A DNA stretch of 64,000 nt from contig JALJEE010000027.1 in the NCBI GenBank assembly GCA_023231475.1, positions 49,035 through 113,034 of the forward strand. The letters run 5' to 3'. Within the stretch, counting starts at the first letter, position 1, and each line of letters begins with the position of its first letter. This document shows, piece by piece, positions 25,491 to 37,398 of the stretch. The notes beneath the pieces were generated by a model. That model saw only the letters and a program-made list of their open reading frames with translations. It made no database searches and was not told where the DNA came from. The position numbers and the translations under genes are program-made. Source of the DNA: Seison nebaliae (taxonomy: Eukaryota > Rotifera > Pararotatoria > Seisonacea > Seisonidae).

Positions 25491-25965
25491 TTATACTTTC
25501 AATTTTCCCGTTCTATCTCCGAATGTCTGATTAAGTAATTTACGACGATATTCATTCGGTTTCTCATAAAGTAGTCGATGTTTCTGATGGAATGTGGTGA
25601 ATTGTTTCCGTTGTACTTGAGGTAATGTCGCCGTTGTCATCATTTGTGTGTAAATGTCCATTCCCTTAATAAATCTAACGAAAAGAAAGAAGAGTAATTT
25701 AAATTTTAGAGTTTTTTAAACAAAAAAAAATAATTTTTCGAAACTTTTTAGGCGAATGCATTTCATTCATCATTTGTAGATATCTCATATCTTGTAAATT
25801 GTCTGATCGTCTTGTGGATCGTCGTTTCGCGTCATTCATATGATCGATTTCCAATTGGAGATATTTGTGTGCAATAGAAATGCCGATATCATTATCATCA
25901 TTATTAGCAGATAGTTTATCTTCTTCCGAATCATCAATCTCAATCTCGACACCGTTATTACCTTC

Positions 25966-25998
<33 letters not shown>

Positions 25999-26846
25999 GT
26001 CTATAGCTTTCTCGTTATATTCTCCGTTAATTTCATGTTTGGCTTCTAAATTTTCTCGAGCTATACTCTTCCACTCTCTGGCAATTACTTCATAGGTTTT
26101 CAATAAATGATGTTTCTCTCCGTCCATGCTTCGCTTACTCGTATGTTGTTGGTGAAACATTCCGTCATTCTTTTTCATTGATGTCATCAGTATAAGTGCT
26201 TGATTCTTTAGCAATTCACGAAATATTCTCCGTTTATCATTCTCTTTTACATTCAATTGATTGATATCATTAAAATGATTTTGTGATGATGAATATAGTG
26301 GTGATGATTCGCTCGTTTTCTTCTTTTTATTCGATTTGGTTAATGGTGGAGCAGATAGAATGTTTCGTTCCTTATTCACCGTCTTCTTCTTCAGTATTTC
26401 ATAAATATCATATTCTTTATGATTCTTATAATATTTCTGTTCGATATGAAGAAATTCATTTTTCTCCTTCCCACCAAATCGACAACGACCTTCTTTCCCC
26501 AATAATATCCGATAATAATATTCGTAACGTTTCGGCAAATACGATGAACAATGTTGCAATACTTTCTCCGTCTCATAATTCTGACGTTGGATAAATGAAC
26601 GTCGTTCTTTGCCCAATCGACGGAAAGTTTCTTTCAGATCATGAATCGTATGTTGGTTGGACGGTAGTGCATTTATTGCACTTTTATTATTTCTGTAAAA
26701 TCGTGTGACGTCCATGAACAAATCATCCTGTTACAACGCAATATGAACAAATAATGAAATAGTGAAAGTCTAAGTTAAGATTTAACTTCTTTCGCCGTTT
26801 GAGTTCGTCGACTCTCCTTAAACGACATATTTTCATTTGACATCAT
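25491..26846 (-). CDS. Unrecognised 408-aa basic/helical protein
   Basis: Exons 26846-26787, 26727-25745 and 25674-25491 join in frame (donors GTTAAA and GTTTCG, acceptors GTAACAG and CGTTAG). The N-terminus MSFKESRRTQTAKEDDLF is reached only through the first splice. The body is charged and helical, with a conserved-looking block around residues 30-95 (LKETFRRLGKERRSF, RILLGKEGRCRFGG). Low-complexity poly-Asn and acidic stretches lie near residues 245-285. An ordered basic C-terminus is supplied by the last exon (KHRLLYEKPNEYRRK, FGDRTGKLKV). No transmembrane segment or signal peptide is seen. I do not recognise the family. The consistent splicing and ordered ends argue for a real conserved gene, tail-to-tail with PCCA. 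Confidence 0.65.
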
Positions 26847-29800
26847 TCTCTAATTCGTACGAGTTGTCAAAAGAAATTTATGATATTTATGACAAAAAAT
26901 GAAAATGGAAAAATATCATAATTGAAATATGAGTCGAATTATTCAGGAACGGATGCGATTCGATTGCCCTTTACTTTCTCAAGTATTCATTTGGAGCAAT
27001 TTCAAAGAATACACAAATACAACCATTAATGGTCTTCTGTCTTTATTGAGAATTCGAATTTTTTCTCAGAGAAAATCTCATTCATTAATTCCTCATATTC
27101 GACGTTCCATTACATAAGAAGGGGTTGTTGTTTAGGACATTAGCATTTCTTCTATCGAACCCGGTAATGATCCTTAAAAGAACATGTGATAGTTTAATAA
27201 AACATTTCCTTCAAATCTAACGAGTATTATGTGGATGGAACCAAGTATTACACATTAATATGTAAATACTTTCACATCATCTTTCGAATGGTTTGTACCC
27301 AAATTCGATGTCATCAAATTTTACACATCCCAAATAGAAACAACTTACGACAGTTCGTTAGACATTTGCACCAGAAATATTAATTATCAAACTTTCTTTT
27401 ACATCAACTCATTTTCGTAAGAACATTTCTGAAAAGAATCATCATACGCGAGAAATTACGTTTAACATTCCTATAAAAATTTTCATTGTTTATTTCAGTG
27501 TCCTCCTATGTCCTCTCGGATAACAATGGCGAATTGAAGAAGTGGAGATGTTAGGGAAATTCATTTGTCTCTCACAAGAGACATTGTCTATGAGACATGG
27601 AAACATCTAGTTGGGAGAGAAGTGGGAGAGAATGGATCTTGTTATTATTACAGAAGTAAGTAAAAGATTGGAAGAAGGGGGAAAGAAAGTTTAATGGTGT
27701 ACTCTAGAGAAATCTCCTTCAACAGAAGTAGCAGTAGTAGTAAATATGGTAATGCTCGAAAGTTCATACGAATCTAACGACTTTTATGTGTTGCTAATAC
27801 TCATGTTGTTAATCCTTCGGTCATATGATAGAAATCAATATTATCCCATTCTTACCTTCTTCCAGTCATTAATGTATATGATTGTTGATTATATAGGCAT
27901 CGGATTTACCGAATACCGAAAATTATTGATTAGCAAATAACTTAACAAACAGAAAATTCTTCCTCTTACATGAATTTCGTATAAACACACAAACTCTATT
28001 GATCTTTTCATTATCTTACGGTTAATTCGTGAATATCAATTTCTTTTCCAATTTATGAAATCTTTATGATTCAAATACCATCAAATTAATATTTACAAAA
28101 ATTACTCAATAAATTTAAATTATCAGATTAACATATGGAAGTGCATCATCATTCATTCATTCATTTCCAATTCAATTCCCCCATTTTCAAGTAAATGTTA
28201 AGTATTGTTTTAAGTATCAGTCAAATTACAGTTCAAGTCGAAGTATAAACCATATCCGAATTGGTGAATATTTAAAGAAAGAAAGAAACAAAGAAATTAT
28301 TTAAAATATTATTATTTAATTATTTATTTAAAAAAATATTCAAATCAAACAATTTTCCATTAATTATAAGTTGTTTAACTAATATTTGATATGAGACATT
28401 CTTGTTGAAGTGGAGAGGATTTATTGATAATTCTGGTTAACTACATGATTTCAGGAGGCGACTACAACCAGTCAAGGAGGATACATGTCCACTAAATGAA
28501 AATGTTGACGGAAACTGAATAAATAGAGAGCGCTCTTAATTTCTGTATGAAACGATCGACAAAATGAGATTCCCTTAAAATACTTGATTAGAATAATGGA
28601 CAACTGGTTTGCGGATGAAGATGAGTGGTAGAGAAATCTGGTTAGTAAGTCATCTTCGATGTATTCCAATAACTAAAAATAAAATTATCTTCCAATTATT
28701 CCAAATCATCATACAAATAATAATTCTTTATTGTGTCATATTATCATTATCTGGATATTTCTCCTTCAGCTCTCATAAGTAACAATTGATGACCTATGTA
28801 CAGTCATGAAGATTTAATCTCACTATTTATATTTTCTTCCACAACAATATAGTCGATGGAATCCATTAGATTGACGACTAAAATATCGATCGGAAAGGAA
28901 AACCTAAAATATTTTTTCTTTTCACTCAAACAAAATTTTCCTGTCAACAAATTTTAGTTGAGCAATTGTATGAAATATTACAATAATTTAAATATCTTTC
29001 AAAAAGTCTATTATTGATCAATCAGGAAGCAATTTGACATTTCCAACAGAATTTTATTGTGAGTTTTATAAAGAATATTTTTTGGATTCCGACTTTTCGG
29101 AGAGTCATTTTGGACAGACCATATTACAGATTGTCAGAGGTCAGACAGGCAATTATTTCAGTTGTTATCTATCCACTCTCCTCCGATAATTTGTAAGAGA
29201 AATTCCAGTTTTTCAATTTAATAATTTTTGTATATAAAAAATTAATTTAAATTATACAAATCCTCATGAATCTTCATGATTCTCATTGACGTTCATCATC
29301 ATTTTTCAAACCAAACTTTTCCTACACTTTCTCACTTACTTGAAGATTATGTGAAATTTGATATGAGCAGAATAAGAAACGTGAAGGTCAAACTCGATTA
29401 CTCTTAATATGCTAAAATTTTTCCTTATATTTACCCTTTAATACCATGATTAAATGGCGAAATTTCATTCATAAAATTCCACAACATTTTCAAAAGTTGT
29501 TAAATCAATTCCTCTTCAACCTATTCGTTTATGAAACTTTTATATGACTTAACAATCACCGATGGATTGTGTGTGTTGTGATGTAAATAAACATTTTCCT
29601 TTTTTTCCAACTTTTTGTTGTTCATGGTTGAATAATTCCACGTAGTTCATTTTTTGATAAGGTTCTGCTAAAACTGCTTTTCTGTTGGAGACAGTACACC
29701 GTGCTGACTACGGCATGTGATTAATTCGAAATTGATTTTTAACTAACAAAAGTTTCGAAAAGAAAAGGTAGAAGGAGAATTCGAACTATTTTTCCCAGTT

Positions 29801-31298
29801 TTTTTTCTCATTTCATTTTAATCTGCTAATAAAATATCGGAGGATGATATATATCCTTCTTCTTTTTGTACTTTGCACTTGCTTTTCGAAAGACGGTTTG
29901 TCGTGAACAGTATGAGTTCTAACATAGGAAATCTAATACCTGTGGAAACTCGACAAACGAGGAAATAATTGTTGAATTGTTAAAATTTCTCAAACGACTC
30001 AAAAACACCGACTTGTCAGTCAGTCAGAGTGTTTGACTACATTCTTCTGAAAGTAAGGAGGAATGTCTCATATAATATAATAATTAACTAATTTTACATT
30101 TAATAAATTTTTAATACAAATAGTTTCCTTGTTAGTCTAATAGGAGAGTCTCTCCTGGAGAGATAAAAATGAACCGAATGGTCTATGTAGAGTTCTAATA
30201 ATTCTTCCTTAGATATCTGTAAATGGGAAGTGATTCACATAATTCACAAAACCCTTAAAGTGACTATCTTTCCACACAGAAATCGAGACAGACTTACATC
30301 AATTCACGTAAGTGTTTAAGTATAGAGTTAAATTTTGAAAAATTTAGTTGAAGGTCATTGACAACCATCTCGGTCCATCTATACCTAATTAGAAGTCGAA
30401 CAATTGTTTTAACGTTTTAACCTTTTAATATGTTTAATCTCCGAATATTACATTTCTAATCGTCGCCAACATTAATAAAAAAAACTTCATGTGATGAACA
30501 TATCATCGTGATGATCTTCGAATTCGATGCGATTATGATTGTATGTCGATTATGGACTCTGTGTCTCAAAGTGTACACATTTGACTGACTGTTCTAGTGA
30601 GAGAGATTAAATTTCTAAATTGAACATTATGATTATGAGAAATGAAATCAAATTTAAAGAATCAATAAAATATCAAATTATTTCTCATTCTCTTATTCTT
30701 ATCTTTTTCCTTCTTTTGTTGTTGTTGTTGTAGAAAGAAAGAACTTTATAAATCACATTACACATTTCTAAAAAAATCAGACCCGAATATTCTTCTAAAT
30801 GAATTTCAATATGCGAACTACTCCACATTTGTTCATTGCACAGAAATTGAACGAATGCAATATATCAAGATTCATATACGTATACTTTAATATGTATAAA
30901 TGGTCTAGATTGATATGTATATCAGTAGGAAATATGTTTACATTCTATTTCGAATTAATTTGATGTTCCAAAATGGAAATTGTTCATAGTTTACATATGG
31001 CCATGTAGTATGTGTCCAAACATGTATGTAATCATAATTATTTCTTCATATACAATCAGAGGAGGTATTATTCCTCCAAATGTCTATGATTATCATATCA
31101 TCGTTGAAGTTATATAACATAAAAAATATATATTTCATTTTATAGATTTTATGATTAATTAGTTTCTGATAACCAATTGAGCAGAAAACCTCGTTATGGG
31201 GAATAACTCTTCGTTTCAACATGACGAGGAAGCGATTAATGCGGTTTCTCTTCCCATTCTTCATTCCAACTTCTTCATTCCACCACTCACACGTTTAG
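26847..31298. other. 4.4-kb gene-free interval upstream of the PKA-like kinase
   Basis: No frame over about 75 codons looks protein-like, and I could not find a tRNA or a known small RNA by eye. A first non-coding or short coding exon of the kinase may lie here, since the kinase frame opens at an acceptor-like TTTAG just before 31299. Base composition is less monotonous than in the UTRs, which is compatible with regulatory DNA. Confidence 0.5.
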
Positions 31299-31325
31299 TA
31301 CTTGAAGAAGGCGGAGCAAGCATTC

Positions 31326-32740
31326 ATGCAATATTTTAATTCGCCAGAACAAATATCACCAGAACCGCGATCTGATGGTGTTGCTCCAATTCGTTATAAT
31401 GTTAAATGGCCCGTTCTTTCTGACTTCCAATTAATTAGTTCATTGGGAGTTGGATCATTTGGAACCGTATATCGTGCCGTTCATCATGGATCGAAGAGAC
31501 ATGTCGCTCTCAAAATTTTAGAAAAAGAAAAAATGATAAGAGTTAAACAACAGGTATAACATTTTTCATTTATATTCACTAATCGAACAATATTAATCGT
31601 AATAAAAAGAGAAATATGAAATGTATTGGAATTTTTTAAAATTTATTTTTCCTTATTCATTAGGAACATGTTCTTCACGAAAAACGCATTTTGGCAGCAA
31701 TCAGCAAAATTGATTCTTTTCCCTTCATCGGTCGCTTATTAGCGTGGTGGAAGGATACGGCAAATTTGTATATGGCTATGGAATTGATAAAAGGAGGAGA
31801 AATGTTTACACATCTACGTCATCATCGAACTTATACAGAGATTGAAGCAAAATTCTATTCAGCTCAAATTGTACTTATTTTTGAATTTCTTCATCATTTA
31901 AAAGTTTTTTTTTTCATTCTTTTTCTTTTAACTTCATTCAATTACCATTAGATTGTATATCGTGATTTGAAACCAGAGAATATTTTATTCGATCATCGAA
32001 CCGGTTATATAAAACTTGTCGATTTCGGTTTCGCCAAAATTGTTAAGGATTATACTTGGTATAAATTAATTTTAATTTTAATTAATAATCCTTCTTATTA
32101 TTATAAATCATAAAAATAGGACATTATGTGGTACGCCCGATTATTTAGCACCAGAAGTTATTCATAGTCGACGATATAATAAAGCGGTGGATTGGTGGGC
32201 ATTAGGTGTGCTCATATATGAAATGTGTGCTGGAATACCACCATTTTATGCTGATACTACAATTGGTGTTTATGAAAAGATTATTAAAGGTGTCGAACGA
32301 TTCCCTCCCTCATTCTCATCCGAATTACGCGATCTCCTTCAAGGTCTATTACAGGTCGATGTAACTAGGTTAATTTGATAGAAAATTAAAATTTTTTTAA
32401 TTCTCTTTTTTCCATAGACGATTAGGCAACATGAAATATGGAACGAAAGATGTGAAAAATCGTTCTTGGTTTCGTTGTGTGAACTGGGTGAAATTATTCC
32501 AACAAAAAGTTCATTTTTTTTTTGAAAGTTATTTAATGAAATTATTTCGAAAAGATTGTAGCGCCTTATATACCTGAATATCATGGAATTTATCGTATGC
32601 AACCAAATAGTTCTCAACCGAAAATCGAACGGATAACATTCGAAGAACACGAGAAAGATCTATCGATAGTAGACGATCATTCCATTAAAATTACTCATAG
32701 TAATTCCAATTTGTTTTCTGCTGATTTCGAAGCATTTTAA
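31326..32740 (+). CDS. PKA catalytic-subunit-like Ser/Thr kinase (AGC family)
   Basis: Six exons (about 31326-31553, 31664-31903, 31952-32058, 32120-32368, 32418-32508, 32555-32740) join in frame, giving about 366 aa. Motifs in order: Gly loop [12 protein letters not shown]-equivalent VALKIL, PGGEMF-equivalent [10 protein letters not shown], catalytic YRDLKPEN, metal-binding DFGFAK, activation segment [14 protein letters not shown] retaining the PDK1-site Thr, [14 protein letters not shown], and [13 protein letters not shown]. It ends exactly at a C-terminal F-x-x-F (FEAF), as PKA does (FTEF). It differs from canonical PKA in the N-terminus, in the DHRTGYIKL insertion before DFG, and in a tail poor in the usual acidic residues, so it could be PRKX-like or a divergent PKA. 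The frame is closed by a stop just upstream; translation starts at 31326 or enters by splicing at 31299. Confidence 0.85.
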
Positions 32741-33195
32741 CCCGAAATATTTTAAGTTGCAACTTCTCTTCTCCAGTTCCAACTAAAAAAACCTAAAATA
32801 TTTTAACAATAAATTCTGTATATAATTCACAAAACTAAATTAAGTTTTTTGTTATTTAAAAATTTTTATTTTCTTTGCTCAATCAAAAAAAGAAATTTAT
32901 TAAATTTTTAACAATTATCAATAAAAATTATAAATTATTCTTTATTAGGTAATTTTTTAAATGGGATTGGTTTGAGGAGTCGTTGAGTGAGTGTGATTTG
33001 AGAAGAATAAAATCTGATAAATATTTTTCGATCGTTTCAAGCGTCTAAAGTTGATCCGAAGAAGAAAATTTGGGAAATTAATAGAAATAATTTTTTCATA
33101 AATCCATCAATGTGTTTTATTGGCTTATCATAGAAAAAAGTGTGGAACACACTTCATAAATTTATTTATTTTTTCCGAAAAAAAAAAAGAATACG
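32741..33195. other. Gap between kinase and ZC3H15
   Basis: 455 bp of very A/T-rich sequence on the same strand as both neighbours, holding the kinase 3' UTR and the ZC3H15 5' region. No gene seen. The spacing would also allow a co-transcribed pair. Confidence 0.45.
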
Positions 33196-34683
33196 ATGGC
33201 GAAAGGTGGTGCAAACCAACCGGGAAAGAAGCAACAAGAAAAACAGAAGACAAAAATTATTGAAGTTTTTCTTCATCAAAAAAACGATTAAAAATTAATT
33301 TTAAGAATTGAATGAAATTAGGATAAAACTTTCGGTCTGAAGAATAAGAAGGGAACAAAAACACAGAAATATATTCAACACGTTCAACATCAAGTACAAA
33401 ATGCAGGTAAAACTGGTCGTGAAGTTTTCAATTGTATAATTTGTGTAAATTTTTCAAAATTTCTCATTTATAAAAGATCCAAAAAGAGAAAGATGCGAAA
33501 TTGAATAAAAATAAATTGACGGATGAAATCAAACCACTTTTCACTCCTGTTATTGATCAACCGAAAACGGTGATTGATCCAAAATCCATTCTTTGTGTCT
33601 TCTTCAAACAAGGACTATGTACGAAAGGAGCTAAATGTAAATTCTCTCACAATATCGAAAAACCAAAGAAAGCGATCGAGAAGAAAGATTTGTATAAAGA
33701 TGATCGTTTTGATGACGGTTTGATTCCATTTGATAATTCCATTCTATTATTCTATTAATAACGCTAATAATAAAGATGAAGAAGATATGAAAGAATGGTC
33801 AGCTGATGATTTGGAGAAAGCGATCGAACAGAAACATGGCGCTCATAACAAGAGAATTAATCAAACAAATATCGTTTAATTTAAAAATTTGAATTAAATT
33901 CAAATTTAATTAAAATTTTAGGTGTGTAAATATTTCTTGGAAGCTGTGGAAAATCGTACATATGGATGGCGATGGGAATGTCCAAATACGAATGCCAAAT
34001 GCATTTATCGTCATGCACTTCCACCTGGTTTCGTTCTGAAACGAGATCAGAAAGTAGTGAAGAAAGATGAGATTTCTTTGGAAGAATTAATCGAGAAAGA
34101 CGTTTTTCTTCTTTAAATTTTCCATTTAAATATATTTTTATTTTTAGCGTGCTGCATTAGGTGACGACGTAACAAAAATTACATTGGAATCATTCTTAGC
34201 ATGGAAAAAGAAGAAAGTTAAAATGTCTCGACAGAAAAAAAATGAAATTTTATGAAAAAAAATTTTTTTTTAGTTGAAAGAAAAGAAATTGAATTTGAAG
34301 AAAGAATTGGAAACTAAACAAAAAAATTTCAAACAAGGAAAAACTAAAGGAGTTAAAAATTATTTAACTTATATCCATTTAATTTTCATAATTCATTCGA
34401 ATTTTAACAGTTAACTGGTCGAGACATGTTCACTTTCGATCCCGAATTAGCCAAACATCAATTAGGTATTGATGATGATGCGGAATTGGTGACGATGGTG
34501 AAAGAAGAGACAATGGAAGAGCAAGAGTTAACTAATAATGCTCAAGATGTAACATCAGCATTCATCGGTTAGAGAATTAGTTTTTTAAATTCTTTTTTCT
34601 AATTATTCGATAGATGAAACACTTTTTTTCGATTCGGAAACGTTGGCCGATGTGGAGAAACATTTGGATTTGATCACGTAAAT
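33196..34683 (+). CDS. ZC3H15: Zinc finger CCCH protein 15 (DRG-family regulatory protein 1)
   Basis: Cytoplasmic partner that stabilises the translational GTPase DRG1. Nine short exons can be joined in frame, starting at 33196-33264, 33322-33406 and 33487-33717, and ending at TAA 34681-34683. Homology is continuous: [15 protein letters not shown], a first CCCH finger in [19 protein letters not shown], a second starting [16 protein letters not shown] and ending [16 protein letters not shown], then [34 protein letters not shown] and [12 protein letters not shown]. These blocks follow the order of the human protein. The protein is somewhat shorter than human ZC3H15 and its C-terminal acidic tail is abbreviated. 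Most of the donors are GTT. The acceptor of exon 3 (CCAAAAAG) is purine-rich and the least certain. Confidence 0.88.
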
Positions 34684-35035
34684 TTGCGTGTTGAAATTGA
34701 TATTTTATTTTATCAATATTTGACATTTAATGAAATGAAATAAATGAAAAGATAAATTCCGATGAAAAATTTTGTTGGACAAAAAAAAGTTTTGTTTGAA
34801 GAAAAGAATGAAGTTTCTTCTTGTTACGATTACATCTCCGATGATTATTTCGCTTAACGAATTACGATTAAAACGAATAAGATATTTTATATGAAAAGAA
34901 TGTGGGATGAATGTTTGAAAAAATCATTGAAAATTAGAAAGTTGAATAAAATTTTTGAGATTTTTCATCAATTTTTTTTCCAATTTTTTTTTTCGAAATA
35001 TTTACAATTGAATTTCAGTTTATTCTTGTCATCAT
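34684..35035. other. Convergent gap between ZC3H15 and beta-catenin
   Basis: About 350 bp of A/T-rich sequence holding two 3' UTRs. No coding signal. Confidence 0.5.
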
Positions 35036-37398
35036 TCACAAATCCGTATCATGCCAATTGGATTTGTATTGTTCATTCATAATCTGACTATTTCCACTAT
35101 CATAAGAACCGATTGACTGTTGTTGTTGTTGTTGTTGATATGGTGGCATCATTCCATTATTACTATCGGATGATCGATGATCTTCATCTAAATAAGAAAA
35201 ATAAATTTTTATGAAATAAATTTTTGTAAATAAAACAACTAACATCCATTATTTAACATTGCTACTGGTTGTGGTTGTTGTTGTTGTTGTGGTGGTGGTG
35301 GAGGAATTGGTTGTTGATTGTCTTGTTGTTGAGAAAGATCAGTTCCCACATGAGAATCAATACGACGTAATGCACCAGCTGCATAAGTAGCGAGTATGGT
35401 ATCAGGAACGCCGATCAGATCTCTTAATAATTGAGTGCCACCCATATCATTGATTTCATGAGCAGCACGTTCTTCTTTCGAGAGAGTACAAAGAATACCC
35501 ACAGCAGAACGTTGAGCGAATCTCATAGTTGGTGGCCATTGAACAATTTGAATCATAAATTGAACACAATTCTTATCGAGTAAAGCCAATTTTTTATGTT
35601 TGTCCATACACAAATAAATGAGTGCACATAATGTCGCTTCTAATACTTGTTCATATCGAACCCCATCAAATAAAGGAGCATCGGGATGATTTGGACCACC
35701 AAACTCCACAATCTTATTGAAAGAATGAAGTGCAATATCATATAACTTCTCCGTACCATCATAATCTCGTATGATGGTTCTAGTTGAGGCATCTTGTGAC
35801 AAATTACGAACTAAACCGATTGTCGCTTTCATTAATGGGAGAGATGTATGATTTTCAATAATCGACATTAATGGTCGTATTCCATTTTCAGCACGAATGA
35901 TATCGATGGCTGTGGCGAATGATGTGGTACGAAAAGTGAGATGTCTCAAACAACAAACGGTCGGCTCTAAAATCTCTTGACGTAAATTGGCGATTTGTAA
36001 CAAGTGAACTAATCGTTCTACTCCACCTTGTTTTATAACAGTTTCTTTATTCATTCGATTATTACAAGTCAAATTTGAAAGTATTCCAGTAATACATGTT
36101 CTCATATTCAAATCATTTCGATCTAATTTCTCGATTAATTCTCCAATACATTCATCCATATTCGTCACGACATTTGCCAAATCCGAAATATTTCTTAACG
36201 CCCATAACGAATGTTGGAGTAGTCTAGCATCGACATATTCCGGTCGAATGATTTTCGTCACACGAAATGGAAATTGTCCATCAATTAAACATTGTTTCAC
36301 TTCCTTTTGTACACTCAATGTTCGTACTAATTTCATTCCACAAATCACTAATTTCTCATAAGCACAATCGAAAACTATATCGAGAATTGGCGTCAATAAA
36401 TTCTTCTTAATAAAATACAATTTATATTGTGGCTCTTCAAAACAAAGAGCATTCAATGTATCGAATAAAATAGCGAGAAATTTATAATTTTTCTCTTTCA
36501 ATTTCCGTTCCAATAACGTACATAATCGTTCGACGGCGGAACATCGTTTCATTTCGTCTTTCGAATTCGATAAATATATCAGAATATTATGAAGTGACGT
36601 CAATGCATAATTGACGATGTAATCGTCATTTACTGACAATAATGCGACGAGTGCTCGAATTCCGTTAAATTTGAAAATGAAACTTTTAAATTCTTCTTTT
36701 CCACACATATAATTGACACTTGGTAAACATAATTTTACCGTTTCCAAATCATTCGAAGCAACATTTTTCATTATCGCTTCTGCCATTTCACTATCACGAA
36801 TGATAACTCGTCGACAAACATCTTTCTTACAAATATCGTTGACGATTCTCAATGCTTTCTTTCTCACTACTTCGTCACTATCTTTCGATAATCGTACGAG
36901 ATCTGGTAAGGCGTCAATCGCTCGATTAACTTCCTCATGATAATTCACCATATTATTCACCGCTTCATTCAATTCCGATGCTGGTTTTGCCAATTTTTCC
37001 ACATTCGATTTTCCTTGACCATTCTTCTCATTCGATTCATTCATATCTGATTCGTCTTTCACTTCCGCACCAAACATCGCCGCTTTCACTCTCGTCGCAC
37101 TTTCTTCTTCATTTGCGATTCCGATACGATGATTTAGAGATGTTCCCGTTTTCTCTGATCGAAGTGATGGATCGGCTGTATTATAGCCAGAATTAATTCC
37201 ACTATCCAATATCCATTGATCGTGCATCCACATGACGGTATTACCTTTTCCGTTTACTCCTGGTGCCGTTCCGGTGCCAGTCTGTGGAGGTAATTCGTTC
37301 GTATTATTATTATTATTATTATTATTATTAGTTGGAATTGGCATCGGAGCTGTCATTGTACCGCCATTGGAATAACTGTTATTATTCATCTCCCACAT
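35036..37398 (-). CDS. Beta-catenin / Armadillo
   Basis: Adherens-junction linker and Wnt co-activator. Exons 37398-35244 and 35187-35036 join in frame (donor GTTAGT, acceptor TTTAG), giving 768 aa against 781 in human. The degron is LDSGINSGYNTADPSL: S66, S70, T74 and S78 reproduce the exact spacing of human S33/S37/T41/S45 (GSK3/CK1 and beta-TrCP site). AVNNMVNYHEEVNRA at the start of the repeats matches the alpha-catenin-binding helix. About 12 Armadillo repeats follow (residues ~150-690). The groove lysines corresponding to human K312 (in YKFLAI) and K435 (in NLTCNNRMNKET) are kept. The C-terminus is Gln/Pro-rich and ends WHDTDL, equivalent to the PDZ ligand WFDTDL of human. The repeats are divergent, but every functional hallmark is present. 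A poly-Asn tract lies near the N-terminus. Confidence 0.94.

Noticed and set aside
28472-28669. 65-codon minus-strand frame in the gene-free interval
   Set aside because: Short, no homology, no splice partners, and within the length expected by chance.
26847-31298. Possible tRNA or small RNA genes
   Set aside because: Fragments resembling a T-arm (for example near 27160 on the minus strand) cannot be folded into a cloverleaf with proper stems.
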